64,000 nt of DNA, from the NCBI RefSeq assembly GCF_900115815.1, contig NZ_FOXV01000002.1, positions 124,001-188,000 on the forward strand, read 5' to 3'. Under the pieces are notes generated by a model that did no database searches, had not been told where the DNA came from, and saw nothing but the letters and a program-made list of their open reading frames with translations. How positions within the stretch are numbered: the first letter of the stretch is position 1; every line of letters begins with the position of its first letter. Both the position numbers and the translations under genes were made by a program. Shown piece by piece: positions 55,645 through 64,000 of this stretch. Source of the DNA: Roseivivax halotolerans (GTDB lineage: Bacteria; Pseudomonadota; Alphaproteobacteria; Rhodobacterales; Rhodobacteraceae).

Positions 55645-56303
55645 GTCTCTTCTCCAGGCAAGGGATAGAAGTCGCGGTCATAGAGATCCTGCTCCCCGTC
55701 GCGTGCCTTCGCGGCGATGTATGCCGGGCGCGCCTTGAGCCGCTCCCAATAGTCCATCAGCGTCGGAAACTCCTCCATCCGCACGTAATAGCGCGCAAGC
55801 TCGAACCCGTAGGAGAGCATGATATCAGCCGCAGAAAAGCCGCTCGGAAGAACATAATCGCCCGATAACAGCGCCTCGGCCCCTCGCAGCGCGCCGCGCA
55901 GACGCGCGGTCAGAAGCTTGATGACCACGGGCGAGGCATCCTCGGGATTACGCAGGAAAACGCGGTTGAGGTTCAGATTCTCGACAAGACAGCCGATCGT
56001 CTCTGAATACGCCAGCGTCTCGAGATACCGCGCGCGCCCGTCCTCGCCGGGTGCCGGTTGCAAGCGCGGCTCGGGATGGCGCTCGCACAGGATCTGCAGG
56101 ATCGCGCCGCTCTCGACCATCGTCTCGCCATGGTAGTCGAGCGCAGGCACACGTCCCGCGGGAGAGAGCGCCAGAAAGTCGGGGCTCCGCATGGAGCCGT
56201 CGCGGATCGAGTAATAGGCCACCTCGTATTCGAGACCGAGTTCCTCCATCAGCCACATGACCCGGAAGGACCGCCCGAGCGGCACATGGTGCAGCCGGAT
56301 CAT
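55641..56303 (-). CDS. Glutathione S-transferase family protein
   Basis: The 220-residue protein has an N-terminal thioredoxin-fold GST domain (RLHHVPLGRSFRVMWLMEEL, then GRVPALDYHGETMVESGAILQ with the glutathione-binding ES) and an all-helical C-terminal domain (FSAADIMLSYGFELARYY). It is embedded between mccA and the HMG-CoA lyase gene with 4-base overlaps on both sides. A role in leucine breakdown is not established; possible roles are thiol detoxification or an isomerase-like step. Confidence 0.9.
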   Translation of the reverse strand: MIRLHHVPLGRSFRVMWLMEELGLEYEVAYYSIRDGSMRSPDFLALSPAGRVPALDYHGETMVESGAILQILCERHPEPRLQPAPGEDGRARYLETLAYSETIGCLVENLNLNRVFLRNPEDASPVVIKLLTARLRGALRGAEALLSGDYVLPSGFSAADIMLSYGFELARYYVRMEEFPTLMDYWERLKARPAYIAAKARDGEQDLYDRDFYPLPGEET

Positions 56304-58240
56304 GCCTCGTCCTCGGGCTCGAGCCGCAGAAGCGCCGCGCCTGCCTCGACCTGGTCGCCTTCCGCGACCAGAACCTCCGCCACGCGTCCGCTGCGCCCGG
56401 CCTTAAGCCCATGTTCCATCTTCATCGCCTCGAGCACGGCAAGGCGCGCGCCCGCCTCTACCGCGTCGCCTGCGCTGACAAGGATCTGGGCGACACGGCC
56501 CGGCATCGGTGCCTCGATCGCGTCGCTCGAATGCGCCGCCGCTGCGCGTGCCAGGGGATCGACGATATCGAAGCCCTGCCCGTGATGGGCGAAGACGGTG
56601 ATGCGCCCGCCATGCCGCACCGCACCGCAGGCGGGCATCCCGTCAAAGCGCCAATGTCCTGCCTCGCGCTCGGCAAGAACGGTATCGCCCGGCAACCGAA
56701 ACTCGATCCGGTCGGGCCCGAGCACGGCCAGCCGCACCACGAGTTCCTCGCCGCCCCGGACCAGCACGACGCGCTGCATGAGCGGCTGCCAGAGCGAGAA
56801 CCCCTGGTGCGCCGCCGCCGGTCCGTCGAGGCCGAGCGCGGTCAGCGCCGCCTCGGCGACGACGTGCGGCGCCGTTTCCGGCTCCGTCGTCAACGTCTCG
56901 AGGTCGCGGCCGATGAGCCCGGTATCGACATCACCCGCGGCGAATCCCGGATGCCGCGTCAGCGCGCCAAGAAAGGCAAGGTTGGTCACCGTTCCGGCAA
57001 CCTCGGCCTCTTCGAGCGCGCGGCTCATTCGCGCCAGGGCGATCTCGCGCGTCGCCCCGTGGGTGACGAGCTTCGCGATCATCGGATCGTAATGCGGGCT
57101 GATCGTGTCGCCCGCGCGCACGCCGGTATCCGCCCTCACTCCTTCAGGAAAGCGCAGGTGATCGAGCCGCCCCGTTGCCGGCAAGAATCCCTTGGGCACG
57201 TCCTCGGCGTAAAGCCGCGCCTCAAAAGCATGGCCCACGAGCGGGATCTCCTCCTGCAAAAGCGGCAGATCCTCCCCGGCGGCCACGCGTAGCTGCCATT
57301 CCACGAGGTCGATCCCCGTCACCGCCTCGGTCACCGGATGCTCGACCTGGAGGCGTGTGTTCATCTCCATGAAGAAGAAGCCGTCGGGCGAAAGCCCACC
57401 CTCTCCGTCCACGATGAACTCGACCGTGCCCGCGCCCTTGTAGCCGATGGCCTCGGCGGCCCGGACCGCTGCCTCTCCCATCGCGGCGCGCATCTCGGGG
57501 GTCATGCCGGGCGCTGGCGCTTCCTCGATCACCTTCTGGTGCCGCCGCTGAAGCGAGCAGTCGCGCTCGTAAAGATGCACCGCCCGCGTCCCGTCGCCGA
57601 AGACCTGCACCTCGATATGCCGTGGCTTGGTGACGAATTTCTCCACGAGCACGGCCTCGTTGCCGAAAGCGCCCCTCGCCTCCGCGCGTGCAGAGGCCAG
57701 CGCTTCGGCAAAATCCGCCTCCTCCTCGACGAGCCGCATGCCCTTGCCGCCGCCGCCCGCGACCGCCTTGATGAGCACCGGATACCCTATCCGCCCGGCC
57801 GCCTTCGCCAGATGCGCGTCGCTCTGCTCTGCGCCATGATAGCCAGGCACGACCGGAACGCCGGCCTCTTCCATAAGAGCCTTGGCGGCATCCTTGAGTC
57901 CCATCGCCCGGATCGCCTTCGTGGACGGGCCGATGAAGACGAGCCCCGCCGCTTCGACCGCTTCCACGAAATCGGGGTTTTCCGACAGAAAGCCGTAGCC
58001 CGGATGGATCGCCTCCGCCCCGCGCTCGAGCGCCGCCTCGATGATCGCCTCGCCACGCAGGTAGCTCTCCGCAGGCGCAGGCCCGCCGATATGCGCGGCC
58101 TCGTCCGCCAGGGCGACGTGCCGGGCGGTGCGGTCCGCGTCGGAATAGACGGCGATCGTGCGGACACCCAAGGATCGCGCCGTCTCCATCACCCGGCAGG
58201 CGATCTCGCCCCTGTTGGCGATCAGGATCTTCTCAAACAT
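56300..58240 (-). CDS. liuD: 3-methylcrotonyl-CoA carboxylase, alpha (biotin carboxylase/biotin carrier) subunit
   Basis: The 646-residue subunit has an ATP-grasp biotin carboxylase domain (KILIANRGEIACRVMETA; KAVAGGGGKGMRLV; FFFMEMNTRLQVEHPVTE), a middle BT-type domain and a C-terminal biotinyl domain with EAMKMEH, biotinylated Lys at residue 607. It acts with the beta subunit in leucine catabolism. The ATG at 58240 follows AGGAG; an in-frame start at 58255 is weaker. The identity as methylcrotonyl-, rather than propionyl-, CoA carboxylase rests on the operon. Confidence 0.93.
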   Translation of the reverse strand: MFEKILIANRGEIACRVMETARSLGVRTIAVYSDADRTARHVALADEAAHIGGPAPAESYLRGEAIIEAALERGAEAIHPGYGFLSENPDFVEAVEAAGLVFIGPSTKAIRAMGLKDAAKALMEEAGVPVVPGYHGAEQSDAHLAKAAGRIGYPVLIKAVAGGGGKGMRLVEEEADFAEALASARAEARGAFGNEAVLVEKFVTKPRHIEVQVFGDGTRAVHLYERDCSLQRRHQKVIEEAPAPGMTPEMRAAMGEAAVRAAEAIGYKGAGTVEFIVDGEGGLSPDGFFFMEMNTRLQVEHPVTEAVTGIDLVEWQLRVAAGEDLPLLQEEIPLVGHAFEARLYAEDVPKGFLPATGRLDHLRFPEGVRADTGVRAGDTISPHYDPMIAKLVTHGATREIALARMSRALEEAEVAGTVTNLAFLGALTRHPGFAAGDVDTGLIGRDLETLTTEPETAPHVVAEAALTALGLDGPAAAHQGFSLWQPLMQRVVLVRGGEELVVRLAVLGPDRIEFRLPGDTVLAEREAGHWRFDGMPACGAVRHGGRITVFAHHGQGFDIVDPLARAAAAHSSDAIEAPMPGRVAQILVSAGDAVEAGARLAVLEAMKMEHGLKAGRSGRVAEVLVAEGDQVEAGAALLRLEPEDEA

Positions 58241-58283
58241 CGCCGCTCCTTGCATCGCTCGTCATGCGCGCTCTACCCCCTCC

Positions 58284-58333
58284 TTGGGTTGGCCCAAATA
58301 CCGCGGGGAGCGCGAGGGGCTGGCCCCTCGCTC
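58284..58333. repeat. Intergenic double-hairpin repeat, copy 2
   Basis: TTGGG (58284-58288) pairs with CCCAA (58293-58297) around TTGG. A GC-rich hairpin follows: GCGAGGGGC (58312-58320) with GCCCCTCGC (58323-58331), extendable outward through GGGAG and CTCCC with a CG bulge. The first hairpin and the flanking ATACC-GCGGGG sequence match copy 1 at 14103-14150, but the second stem has different bases that still pair. It lies in the 135-base spacer between mccB and mccA. Confidence 0.65.
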
Positions 58334-58375
58334 CCGCGCTATCCGCCGGAACCCGGTCTGTCTCAAGCGCCGCCA

Positions 58376-59980
58376 TCACATCCGGAACACGCCGAAGCGC
58401 GTCTCCTCGATCGGCGCACAAAGCGCCGCGCTCAGCGACAGGGCGAGCACGTCGCGGGTCTTGCGCGGATCGACGATGCCGTCATCCCAAAGCCGCGCCG
58501 ACGCATAAAGCGGATGCGATTGCCGCTCGAACATCTCGACCGTTGGCCGCTTGAAGGCGGCCTCCTCTTCTTCGGACCAGGTCTCGCCGGCTTTCTCCAT
58601 CGCCGCGCGCTTGACGGTGGCCAGAACGCCTGCCGCCTGCTCGCCGCCCATCACCGAGATCCGGCTGTTGGGCCAGGTCCAGAGAAACCGCGGCGAATAG
58701 GCCCGCCCTGCCATGCCGTAATTGCCCGCGCCGAAAGAGCCCCCGACAAGCATGGTGATCTTCGGCACCGAGGTCGTCGCAACCGCCGTGACCATTTTCG
58801 CCCCGTGCCGGGCGATGCCTTCGTTCTCGTAGCGCCGCCCGACCATGAAGCCGGTGATGTTCTGCAGGAACACGAGCGGGATCTTCCGCTGCGAGCAAAG
58901 CTCCACGAAATGCGCGCCTTTCTGCGCGGCTTCGGAGAACAGCACGCCGTTATTCGCCACGATCCCGACAGGGCAGCCCTTCACATGCGCGAAGCCCGTG
59001 ACCAGCGTATCGCCGAAGCGGGGCTTGAACTCGTCGAACCGCGATCCGTCGACAACCCGCGCGATGACCTCGCGGATGTCGTAGGGCGTCCGCAAATCCG
59101 CCGGCACCGCGCCGAGGATCTCCTCGGGATCGTAGGCGGGCTCTTCCGGGCTCTGCCAGACCACGCTGCCCGGCTTGGTGCGGTTGAAGCCAGCCACGGC
59201 CCGCCGTGCCAGTTCCAGCGCGTGATAATCGTCTTCGGCCAGATAATCGGCGACGCCCGAGAGCCGGGTATGCACGTCGCCGCCGCCAAGGTCTTCAGCC
59301 GTGACCTCCTCGCCGGTCGCGGCTTTCACGAGCGGTGGCCCCGCAAGGAAGATCGTCCCCTGGTCCTTCACGATGATCGTCACATCCGACATCGCGGGCA
59401 CATAGGCCCCGCCCGCGGTGCATGAGCCCATGACCACGGCCACTTGCGGGATATTCTTCGCGCTCATCCGCGCCTGGTTGTAGAAGATCCGCCCGAAATG
59501 ATCGCGGTCGGGAAAGACCTCGTCCTGGTTGGGTAGGTTCGCGCCACCACTATCCACAAGGTAGATGCAGGGCAGATGGTTTTCCTCCGCGATTTCCTGG
59601 GCGCGCAGATGCTTTTTCACGGTCATCGGGTAATAGGTGCCGCCCTTCACCGTCGCGTCGTTCGCGAGCACCATGCATTCCTGGCCCGCAACGCGCCCGA
59701 TCCCGGCAATGGCGCCAGCGGCCGGCGCGGCCCCGTCATAGAGGCCATGCGCTGCCGTCGCTCCGACTTCGAGGAAGGGCGAGCCTGGGTCGAGCAGCGT
59801 CGCCACCCGCTCGCGCGGCAGGATCTTGCCACGATCGAGATGGCGTTGCCGGGCCTTGGCACCGCCGCCCTCCGCGGCCTGCGCGGCAGCCTCCTCGACG
59901 ACGCGCAGCGCGTCGAGATGCGCCTGCCGGTTCGCCTTGAATTCAGCCGATCCGGCCATGACCTGGGATTGCAGTTTCAT
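58376..59980 (-). CDS. liuB: 3-methylcrotonyl-CoA carboxylase, beta (carboxyltransferase) subunit
   Basis: The 534-residue subunit is a two-domain crotonase-like carboxyltransferase: [59 protein letters not shown], then [20 protein letters not shown] and [26 protein letters not shown] (in part), whose last motif is characteristic of methylcrotonyl-CoA carboxylase. The true ATG is 59980; a longer frame to 60115 overlaps the synthetase gene. Its start overlaps that gene's stop as ATGA. Confidence 0.95.
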   Translation of the reverse strand: MKLQSQVMAGSAEFKANRQAHLDALRVVEEAAAQAAEGGGAKARQRHLDRGKILPRERVATLLDPGSPFLEVGATAAHGLYDGAAPAAGAIAGIGRVAGQECMVLANDATVKGGTYYPMTVKKHLRAQEIAEENHLPCIYLVDSGGANLPNQDEVFPDRDHFGRIFYNQARMSAKNIPQVAVVMGSCTAGGAYVPAMSDVTIIVKDQGTIFLAGPPLVKAATGEEVTAEDLGGGDVHTRLSGVADYLAEDDYHALELARRAVAGFNRTKPGSVVWQSPEEPAYDPEEILGAVPADLRTPYDIREVIARVVDGSRFDEFKPRFGDTLVTGFAHVKGCPVGIVANNGVLFSEAAQKGAHFVELCSQRKIPLVFLQNITGFMVGRRYENEGIARHGAKMVTAVATTSVPKITMLVGGSFGAGNYGMAGRAYSPRFLWTWPNSRISVMGGEQAAGVLATVKRAAMEKAGETWSEEEEAAFKRPTVEMFERQSHPLYASARLWDDGIVDPRKTRDVLALSLSAALCAPIEETRFGVFRM

Positions 59981-61539
59981 GACGCGTCTCCTTCGCGCGC
60001 GGCCCGCGCTTTCAGCTCCTTGCGGATCACCTTGCCGGTCACGGTCATCGGCAGCGCCTCCACGAAGGTGATTTCCCTTGGGTAGGAATGGCTTGCGAGC
60101 CGCTCCTTCACCCATGTCTTAAGTTCGGCGGCAAGGGAGGCCGTCTCTTCGCGATCACGAAGGACCACGTAGGCTTTCACCGCCTCGCCGCGCACGGGAT
60201 CGGGTTTGCCAACCACGCCGACCGTGGCCACGGCGGGGTGCATCATCAGGCAATCCTCGATCTCGCCCGGTCCGATCCGGTAGCCCGAGGACGTGATGAT
60301 ATCGTCCTCGCGGCCCACGAATCGCACGAAGCCATCCTCCATCACGCCGCGATCCCCGGTCAGCAGCCACCGGCCGCGGAACTTCGCTTCGGTCGCCCGC
60401 GGATTTCGCCAGTATTCCAGCATCATGGACGCTGATCCTCGCTTTACCGCGATGTCGCCCTCACCCTCGCAAGGCTCGCCACTTTCGTCGATCACCGCAA
60501 GCCGATGGCCCGGCACAGCGCGGCCGATGAAGCCCGGTTTCGGGCTGAAAAGGCTGCCCGCCGAGGCGGCCACCATGTTGCATTCGGTCTGGCCGTAAAA
60601 CTCGTTGATGCTCACGCCCAGCGCCTCGCGCCCCCAGACCAGCATCTCCGCGCCAAGAGGCTCCCCGCCGCTCGCAACCGAGCGCAGGCCGTCGATCCGC
60701 GCGCCCTCGGACTTCAATATCCTCAACACGGTCGGCGGAAAGAAGACGCAACGGACCGCCGCGTTTTTACAAATTCGAACGCATTCGTCCGCCGAGAACT
60801 TCTCCATTCGCGCTGCGACGACCGGAACGCCCAAGGCGAGCCCCGGCATCAGCACGTCGAAGAGCCCGCCGATCCAGGCCCAATCCGCAGGCGTCCAAAG
60901 CACATCGCCCCGCTGACCGAGGAAATCATGGCTCATCTCGACGCCCGGAAGATGCCCCGTCAGGATACGGTGACCGTGCAGCGCCCCCTTGGGCCGCCCC
61001 GTCGTGCCGCTCGTATAGATCAGGACCGCCGCATCGTCCGGCCCCGTCGCCACGCCCGCCTGCGTGCCTTTCGGCTCGCGCGGCAGAGACGCCCGGGTGA
61101 CGATGCCCAGACCGAAGCCCTTCAGGCGCTCCTGCCCCTCTTCGTCGGTCACGACCACGCCAAGCCAGCTATCGTCGATCCGGGTCTCGAGCGCGTCGCG
61201 GCGGAACAGCGTGAACAGCGGCACCGAAATCGCGCCAAGCCGCCAGGCCGCGATATGCGCCGCGGCGCAGAGCGGGCGTTGCGACAGAAGCACGCCGACC
61301 CGGTCACCCCGCATCACGCCCTTCTCGATCAGCGCCGCTTCGACACGCCGGGACAAATCCCAGAGTTCGCCATAGGTGATGTCGCGTCGCGCGCCGCCCG
61401 AGAGGTCGATGATCGCGATCCGGTCGGGCTCCGTCGCCGCCCAGCCATCGCAAACCTGGTGCGCGAGGTTCAGCTCGTCCGGCAGATCCCACCGAAAGCG
61501 GGCATAGAGCTCGTCATAAGGGCGGCGACGCAGCATCAT
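59977..61539 (-). CDS. AMP-binding acyl-CoA synthetase (medium-chain/acetoacetyl-type)
   Basis: The 520-residue adenylating enzyme has the AMP-binding P-loop [11 protein letters not shown], the [10 protein letters not shown] motif, [32 protein letters not shown] and the catalytic Lys near the C-terminus in [12 protein letters not shown]. It would activate a short or medium acid to its CoA thioester. In the leucine operon the substrate might be isovalerate or acetoacetate (inference). It starts at the ATG pair 61539/61536 and is followed directly by mccB. Confidence 0.9.
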   Translation of the reverse strand: MMLRRRPYDELYARFRWDLPDELNLAHQVCDGWAATEPDRIAIIDLSGGARRDITYGELWDLSRRVEAALIEKGVMRGDRVGVLLSQRPLCAAAHIAAWRLGAISVPLFTLFRRDALETRIDDSWLGVVVTDEEGQERLKGFGLGIVTRASLPREPKGTQAGVATGPDDAAVLIYTSGTTGRPKGALHGHRILTGHLPGVEMSHDFLGQRGDVLWTPADWAWIGGLFDVLMPGLALGVPVVAARMEKFSADECVRICKNAAVRCVFFPPTVLRILKSEGARIDGLRSVASGGEPLGAEMLVWGREALGVSINEFYGQTECNMVAASAGSLFSPKPGFIGRAVPGHRLAVIDESGEPCEGEGDIAVKRGSASMMLEYWRNPRATEAKFRGRWLLTGDRGVMEDGFVRFVGREDDIITSSGYRIGPGEIEDCLMMHPAVATVGVVGKPDPVRGEAVKAYVVLRDREETASLAAELKTWVKERLASHSYPREITFVEALPMTVTGKVIRKELKARAAREGDAS

Positions 61540-61540
61540 T

Positions 61541-61861
61541 TCACTCGGGCCCCACCAGCCGTTCGAGCCCGCCCGAGCGGTTCACGTAGTAGGTGTAGTG
61601 CCGCGCCGGATCGTGCGGGCTCGGCCCGCAGATCACGACGAGCCACCCGGACCCTTCGGGCGCAGGTCGCGCCCGGCAGTCCGACCGCGCCGCGCCTTCC
61701 CCGGTGCCTGCGGCCTGCCGGTCGGCCATGTACCGCTCTGCATAGGCGTCGATCACTTGGGTCTCGGTCACGTTGGCCACGATCCATCCCTGCCGCCACC
61801 CGACGAGCGCGGCCATCGCGACCAGAAGCGCGAAGGGAAGAAAACGCAGCCATTCCGGCAT
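61541..61861 (-). CDS. Small membrane-anchored protein of unknown function
   Basis: The 106-residue protein has one N-terminal membrane segment (LRFLPFALLVAMAALVGW) and a C-terminal soluble part with two cysteines (SDCRARPAPEGS, VVICGPSPHDPARHYTYYV). Residues 60-100 resemble no family I know. The ATG overlaps the stop of the isovaleryl-CoA dehydrogenase gene by one base (TGATG), and its stop is one base from the synthetase start, so it is a genuine operon member. The upstream frame to 62095 is only overlap. Confidence 0.72.
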   Translation of the reverse strand: MPEWLRFLPFALLVAMAALVGWRQGWIVANVTETQVIDAYAERYMADRQAAGTGEGAARSDCRARPAPEGSGWLVVICGPSPHDPARHYTYYVNRSGGLERLVGPE

Positions 61862-63024
61862 CACCCCATCGCGGCCATGAGCTCGCGTCCGACCAGCATA
61901 CGCCGAATCTCGGACGTGCCCGCGCCGATCTCCATCAGCTTGGCATCGCGGAAAAGGCGGCTGACGGGTGTCTCGTTCATGAAGCCGGCGCCCCCCATCG
62001 CCTGAACCGCCTGATGCGCCTGCACCATCGCCTGCTCGGAGGCGTAAAGACAGCAAGCGGCCGCGTCCTGGCGCGTCACGCGCCCCGCATCGCAAGCCTT
62101 CGCGACCTCGTAGACATAGGCGCGGGCGGAATTCATGGCGGTGTACATGTCGGCGATCTTCCCCTGCATCAGCTGGAACGAACCGATCGGCTTTCCGAAC
62201 TGCTTCCTCTCCGCGAGATAGGGCATGATCTCGTCGAGGCAGGCCGCCATGATGCCGAGCCCGATCCCGGCGAGTACGACACGCTCGTAGTCGAGGCCCG
62301 ACATCAGCACCTGCACGCCGCGCCCTTCCTCGCCGAGCACGTTCTCGAACGGCACTTCCACGTCCTCGAAGATCAGCTCCGCCGTGTTCGACCCGCGCAT
62401 GCCGAGCTTGTCGAAATGCGGCGAGGTGGAGAAGCCTTTCATCTCCTTCTGGACAAGAAACGCCGTGATCCCCTTGGAGCCGGCGTCCGGGTCGGTCTTG
62501 GCATAGACGACCAGCGTATCGGCATCGGGGCCGTTGGTGATCCAGTACTTGTTGCCGTTCAGCACGTAGCGGTCATTGCGCTTGTCGGCCTTGAGGCTCA
62601 TCGACACCACGTCCGAGCCGGACCCCGCCTCGGACATGGCAAGCGCGCCCACATGCTCGCCCGAGACGAGACGCGGCAGGTACTCGGCGCGCTGTTCGGC
62701 CGTGCCGTTGAGGCGGATCTGGTTCACGCAGAGATTGGAATGCGCGCCATAGGACAGCGACACGGAGGCCGAGGCGCGGGCGACTTCCTCGATCGCGACG
62801 GTATGGGCCAGGTAGCCCATGCCCGCGCCGCCATATTCCTCCTCGACGGTGACACCCAGAAGACCGAGGTCACCCATCTCGCGCCACAGCTCGTTCGGAA
62901 AGGCGTTCTCCCGGTCGATCGCGGCGGCCATCGGTTTCACTCGCTCCTGCGCCCACCCGTGAACGGTCTCGCGCAGCGCGTCGACATCCTCACCAAGATC
63001 GAACCGCATGACAGCGTTGAACAT
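61861..63024 (-). CDS. liuA: Isovaleryl-CoA dehydrogenase
   Basis: The 387-residue FAD enzyme of the acyl-CoA dehydrogenase family begins the operon. It has [54 protein letters not shown], and the isovaleryl-type catalytic Glu on helix G ([15 protein letters not shown]247) instead of the C-terminal Glu of short-chain enzymes. The C-terminal part contains [23 protein letters not shown] in pieces. The ATG at 63024 lies 24 bases downstream (minus strand) of a perfect palindrome. Confidence 0.94.
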   Translation of the reverse strand: MFNAVMRFDLGEDVDALRETVHGWAQERVKPMAAAIDRENAFPNELWREMGDLGLLGVTVEEEYGGAGMGYLAHTVAIEEVARASASVSLSYGAHSNLCVNQIRLNGTAEQRAEYLPRLVSGEHVGALAMSEAGSGSDVVSMSLKADKRNDRYVLNGNKYWITNGPDADTLVVYAKTDPDAGSKGITAFLVQKEMKGFSTSPHFDKLGMRGSNTAELIFEDVEVPFENVLGEEGRGVQVLMSGLDYERVVLAGIGLGIMAACLDEIMPYLAERKQFGKPIGSFQLMQGKIADMYTAMNSARAYVYEVAKACDAGRVTRQDAAACCLYASEQAMVQAHQAVQAMGGAGFMNETPVSRLFRDAKLMEIGAGTSEIRRMLVGRELMAAMG

Positions 63025-63048
63025 GAGGACGGCCCTCCCAAGCCATTA

Positions 63049-63064
63049 TTGAACACTTGTTCAA
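63049..63064. promoter_or_regulatory. Operator-like palindrome upstream of the leucine catabolic operon
   Basis: TTGAACA (63049-63055), two spacer bases, TGTTCAA (63058-63064): a perfect 7-bp inverted repeat. It sits 24 bases upstream of the liuA ATG, in the 138-base divergent spacer shared with the stress-protein gene. Size and symmetry suit a TetR-type dimer. No regulator gene lies next to it in the window. Confidence 0.6.
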
Positions 63065-63162
63065 ATCTATAGGGCCAGAGACCCCCTTCCGTCAATCGGT
63101 CTGGAACCCGGCCGCTCCGCGCAGGGTTGCATGGGAAACCTCACTCGAAAAGGATTCTTCAA

Positions 63163-63633
63163 ATGAGCACCGAGCTGAAACAGACCTTCTGGAAACGCAT
63201 GGACGATGTGACCGCGGGCCTTCTGTCCGCCGCGGGCGAGCGCCCCGTGCCGATGGCGCCCCATGCCGACAAGGATGCCGAAGTCATCTGGTTCGTCTGC
63301 CCACGCGGCTCCGCCGCCGACCGCGCCGCGCATGGCGGTGACGTCGCGACCTTCCAGGTGGCCGATCCCAAGGCGAACCTCTTTGCCAATCTCGACGGCA
63401 AGCTTTCCATCGTCGATGACAGCGACAAGCTCGACGAGATCTGGGACGCGACCGTGGCAGCCTGGTTCCCCGACGGCCGAGACGACGATTCGATCCGTCT
63501 CATCAGCTTTTCCCCCGATGACGGAGAAATCTGGGCCACCGCGAAAAGCATGGGCTTCCTTTACGAAGTTGCAAAGGCCAACGTGACGAAGGATACCCCT
63601 GACGCCGGTCAACACGGTCGGGTCGCGTTCTGA
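63163..63633 (+). CDS. Pyridoxamine 5'-phosphate oxidase-fold general stress protein
   Basis: The 156-residue protein has the split-barrel flavin-reductase-like fold of general stress protein 26: ELKQTFWKRMDDVTAGLLSA, VIWFVCPRGSAADRAAHGGDVATFQVAD, DKLDEIWDATVAAWFPDG and IWATAKSMGFLYEVAKANVT. Members bind flavin or B6 derivatives; the ligand here is unknown. The ATG at 63163 follows AAAGGA by 8 bases; an in-frame start at 63127 is less likely. It reads divergently from liuA. Confidence 0.88.
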   Translation: MSTELKQTFWKRMDDVTAGLLSAAGERPVPMAPHADKDAEVIWFVCPRGSAADRAAHGGDVATFQVADPKANLFANLDGKLSIVDDSDKLDEIWDATVAAWFPDGRDDDSIRLISFSPDDGEIWATAKSMGFLYEVAKANVTKDTPDAGQHGRVAF

Positions 63634-63647
63634 TCGGAGCTTGTCGC

Positions 63648-64000
63648 ATGTTCACCCGGCTTGCCGCCTTATGCCTCTCCCTGGCGGCAACTCCGCTCGC
63701 TGCCGAGGAGATCGGCGAGATCGGCGTCGACTGGGTGGGCAACGATATCATCGTCGAGGCAATCTCGGACCCCGATGTGGCAGGCGTGACCTGCCACATC
63801 GCCTATTTCGACCGAGGGCTGATCGACCGGCTGTCCAAGGGCAACTGGTTCGAGGATCCGTCGAACGCATCCATCTCCTGCCGCCAGACCGGCCCCATCG
63901 AGATCGGCGAGATCGACCGCAGCCCGAGCGGAGAGGACGTCTTCCGCACCTCGCGGTCCATCATCCTGAAATCGCTGCGCGTCAAACGCATTTGGGACGA
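63648..64000 (+). CDS. CreA-family secreted protein (partial, 3' end outside window)
   Basis: From the ATG at 63648 the frame stays open to the window end, giving 117 codons. It begins with a signal peptide (MFTRLAALCLSLAATPLAA, cleavage before EE) and continues with EIGVDWVGNDIIVEAISDPDV, VTCHIAYFDRGLID and EDPSNASISCRQTGPIEIG, which match the CreA (COG3045) family of secreted proteins of unknown function. Only the last part is missing. It starts 14 bases after the stress-protein stop, so it is probably cotranscribed with it. Confidence 0.87.
   Translation, partial: MFTRLAALCLSLAATPLAAEEIGEIGVDWVGNDIIVEAISDPDVAGVTCHIAYFDRGLIDRLSKGNWFEDPSNASISCRQTGPIEIGEIDRSPSGEDVFRTSRSIILKSLRVKRIWD

Overview
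The window is high-GC chromosomal DNA with dense, overlapping genes (many ATGA or TGATG junctions). It looks like a member of the Rhodobacteraceae (Roseobacter group, Alphaproteobacteria). Three things point there: a Rhodobacter capsulatus-type gene transfer agent (GTA) cluster, a 14-subunit alphaproteobacterial complex I operon with lineage-specific small genes, and the aroA-cmk-rpsA-ihfB-lapA-trpF neighbourhood. No integrase, transposase, CRISPR array or rRNA gene was seen, and no stretch longer than 300 bases lacks a gene.

Layout. 1-9.6 kb (minus strand): GTA head and tail genes in canonical order g1-g14; g14 runs off the left edge. 9.8-14.0 kb (minus): an SLC13/RCK transporter and a UvrD/PcrA helicase. 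14.2-19.7 kb (plus): an alpha-hydroxy-acid oxidase, pyruvate carboxylase, a rhodanese and a MAPEG protein, then two identical tRNA-Gly(GCC) genes. 20.0-24.6 kb: hisB, hisH, hisA, hisF and hisE on the plus strand, with a stand-alone Lrp-type RAM domain and two small secreted proteins (DUF2147, DUF302) on the minus strand around and between them. 24.6-28.7 kb: an HMCES/YedK-type DNA-protein crosslink protein, a methyltransferase, DUF952, pyrD and trpF. 28.7-35.4 kb (minus): lapA-like, ihfB, rpsA, a DUF4168 protein, a glycosyltransferase-like protein, cmk, a GFA protein and aroA.

35.6-53.8 kb (minus) is the complex I operon nuoA to nuoN, closed by a hairpin terminator. Between the standard subunits lie three small lipoproteins, a secreted DUF5333 protein, a membrane DUF5337 protein, a CMD-family protein and a membrane-anchored protein with a C-terminal helix-hairpin-helix (HHH) domain. 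NuoE carries a paralogous copy of that HHH domain as a C-terminal extension. 54.0-63.0 kb (minus) is a leucine/isovalerate catabolic operon: isovaleryl-CoA dehydrogenase, a small membrane protein, an acyl-CoA synthetase, both methylcrotonyl-CoA carboxylase subunits, a GST, hydroxymethylglutaryl-CoA lyase and methylglutaconyl-CoA hydratase. A perfect operator-like palindrome sits just upstream of its first gene. At the right edge are a pyridoxamine-oxidase-fold stress protein and a CreA-family gene cut by the window end.

Most of the window is core metabolism. The parts most worth a second look are the complex I accessory genes (shared HHH domain; four exported proteins each with exactly two cysteines besides any lipobox cysteine), a two-copy intergenic repeat whose hairpin stems differ in sequence but keep pairing, and the TTG-initiated terminase overlapping g1.
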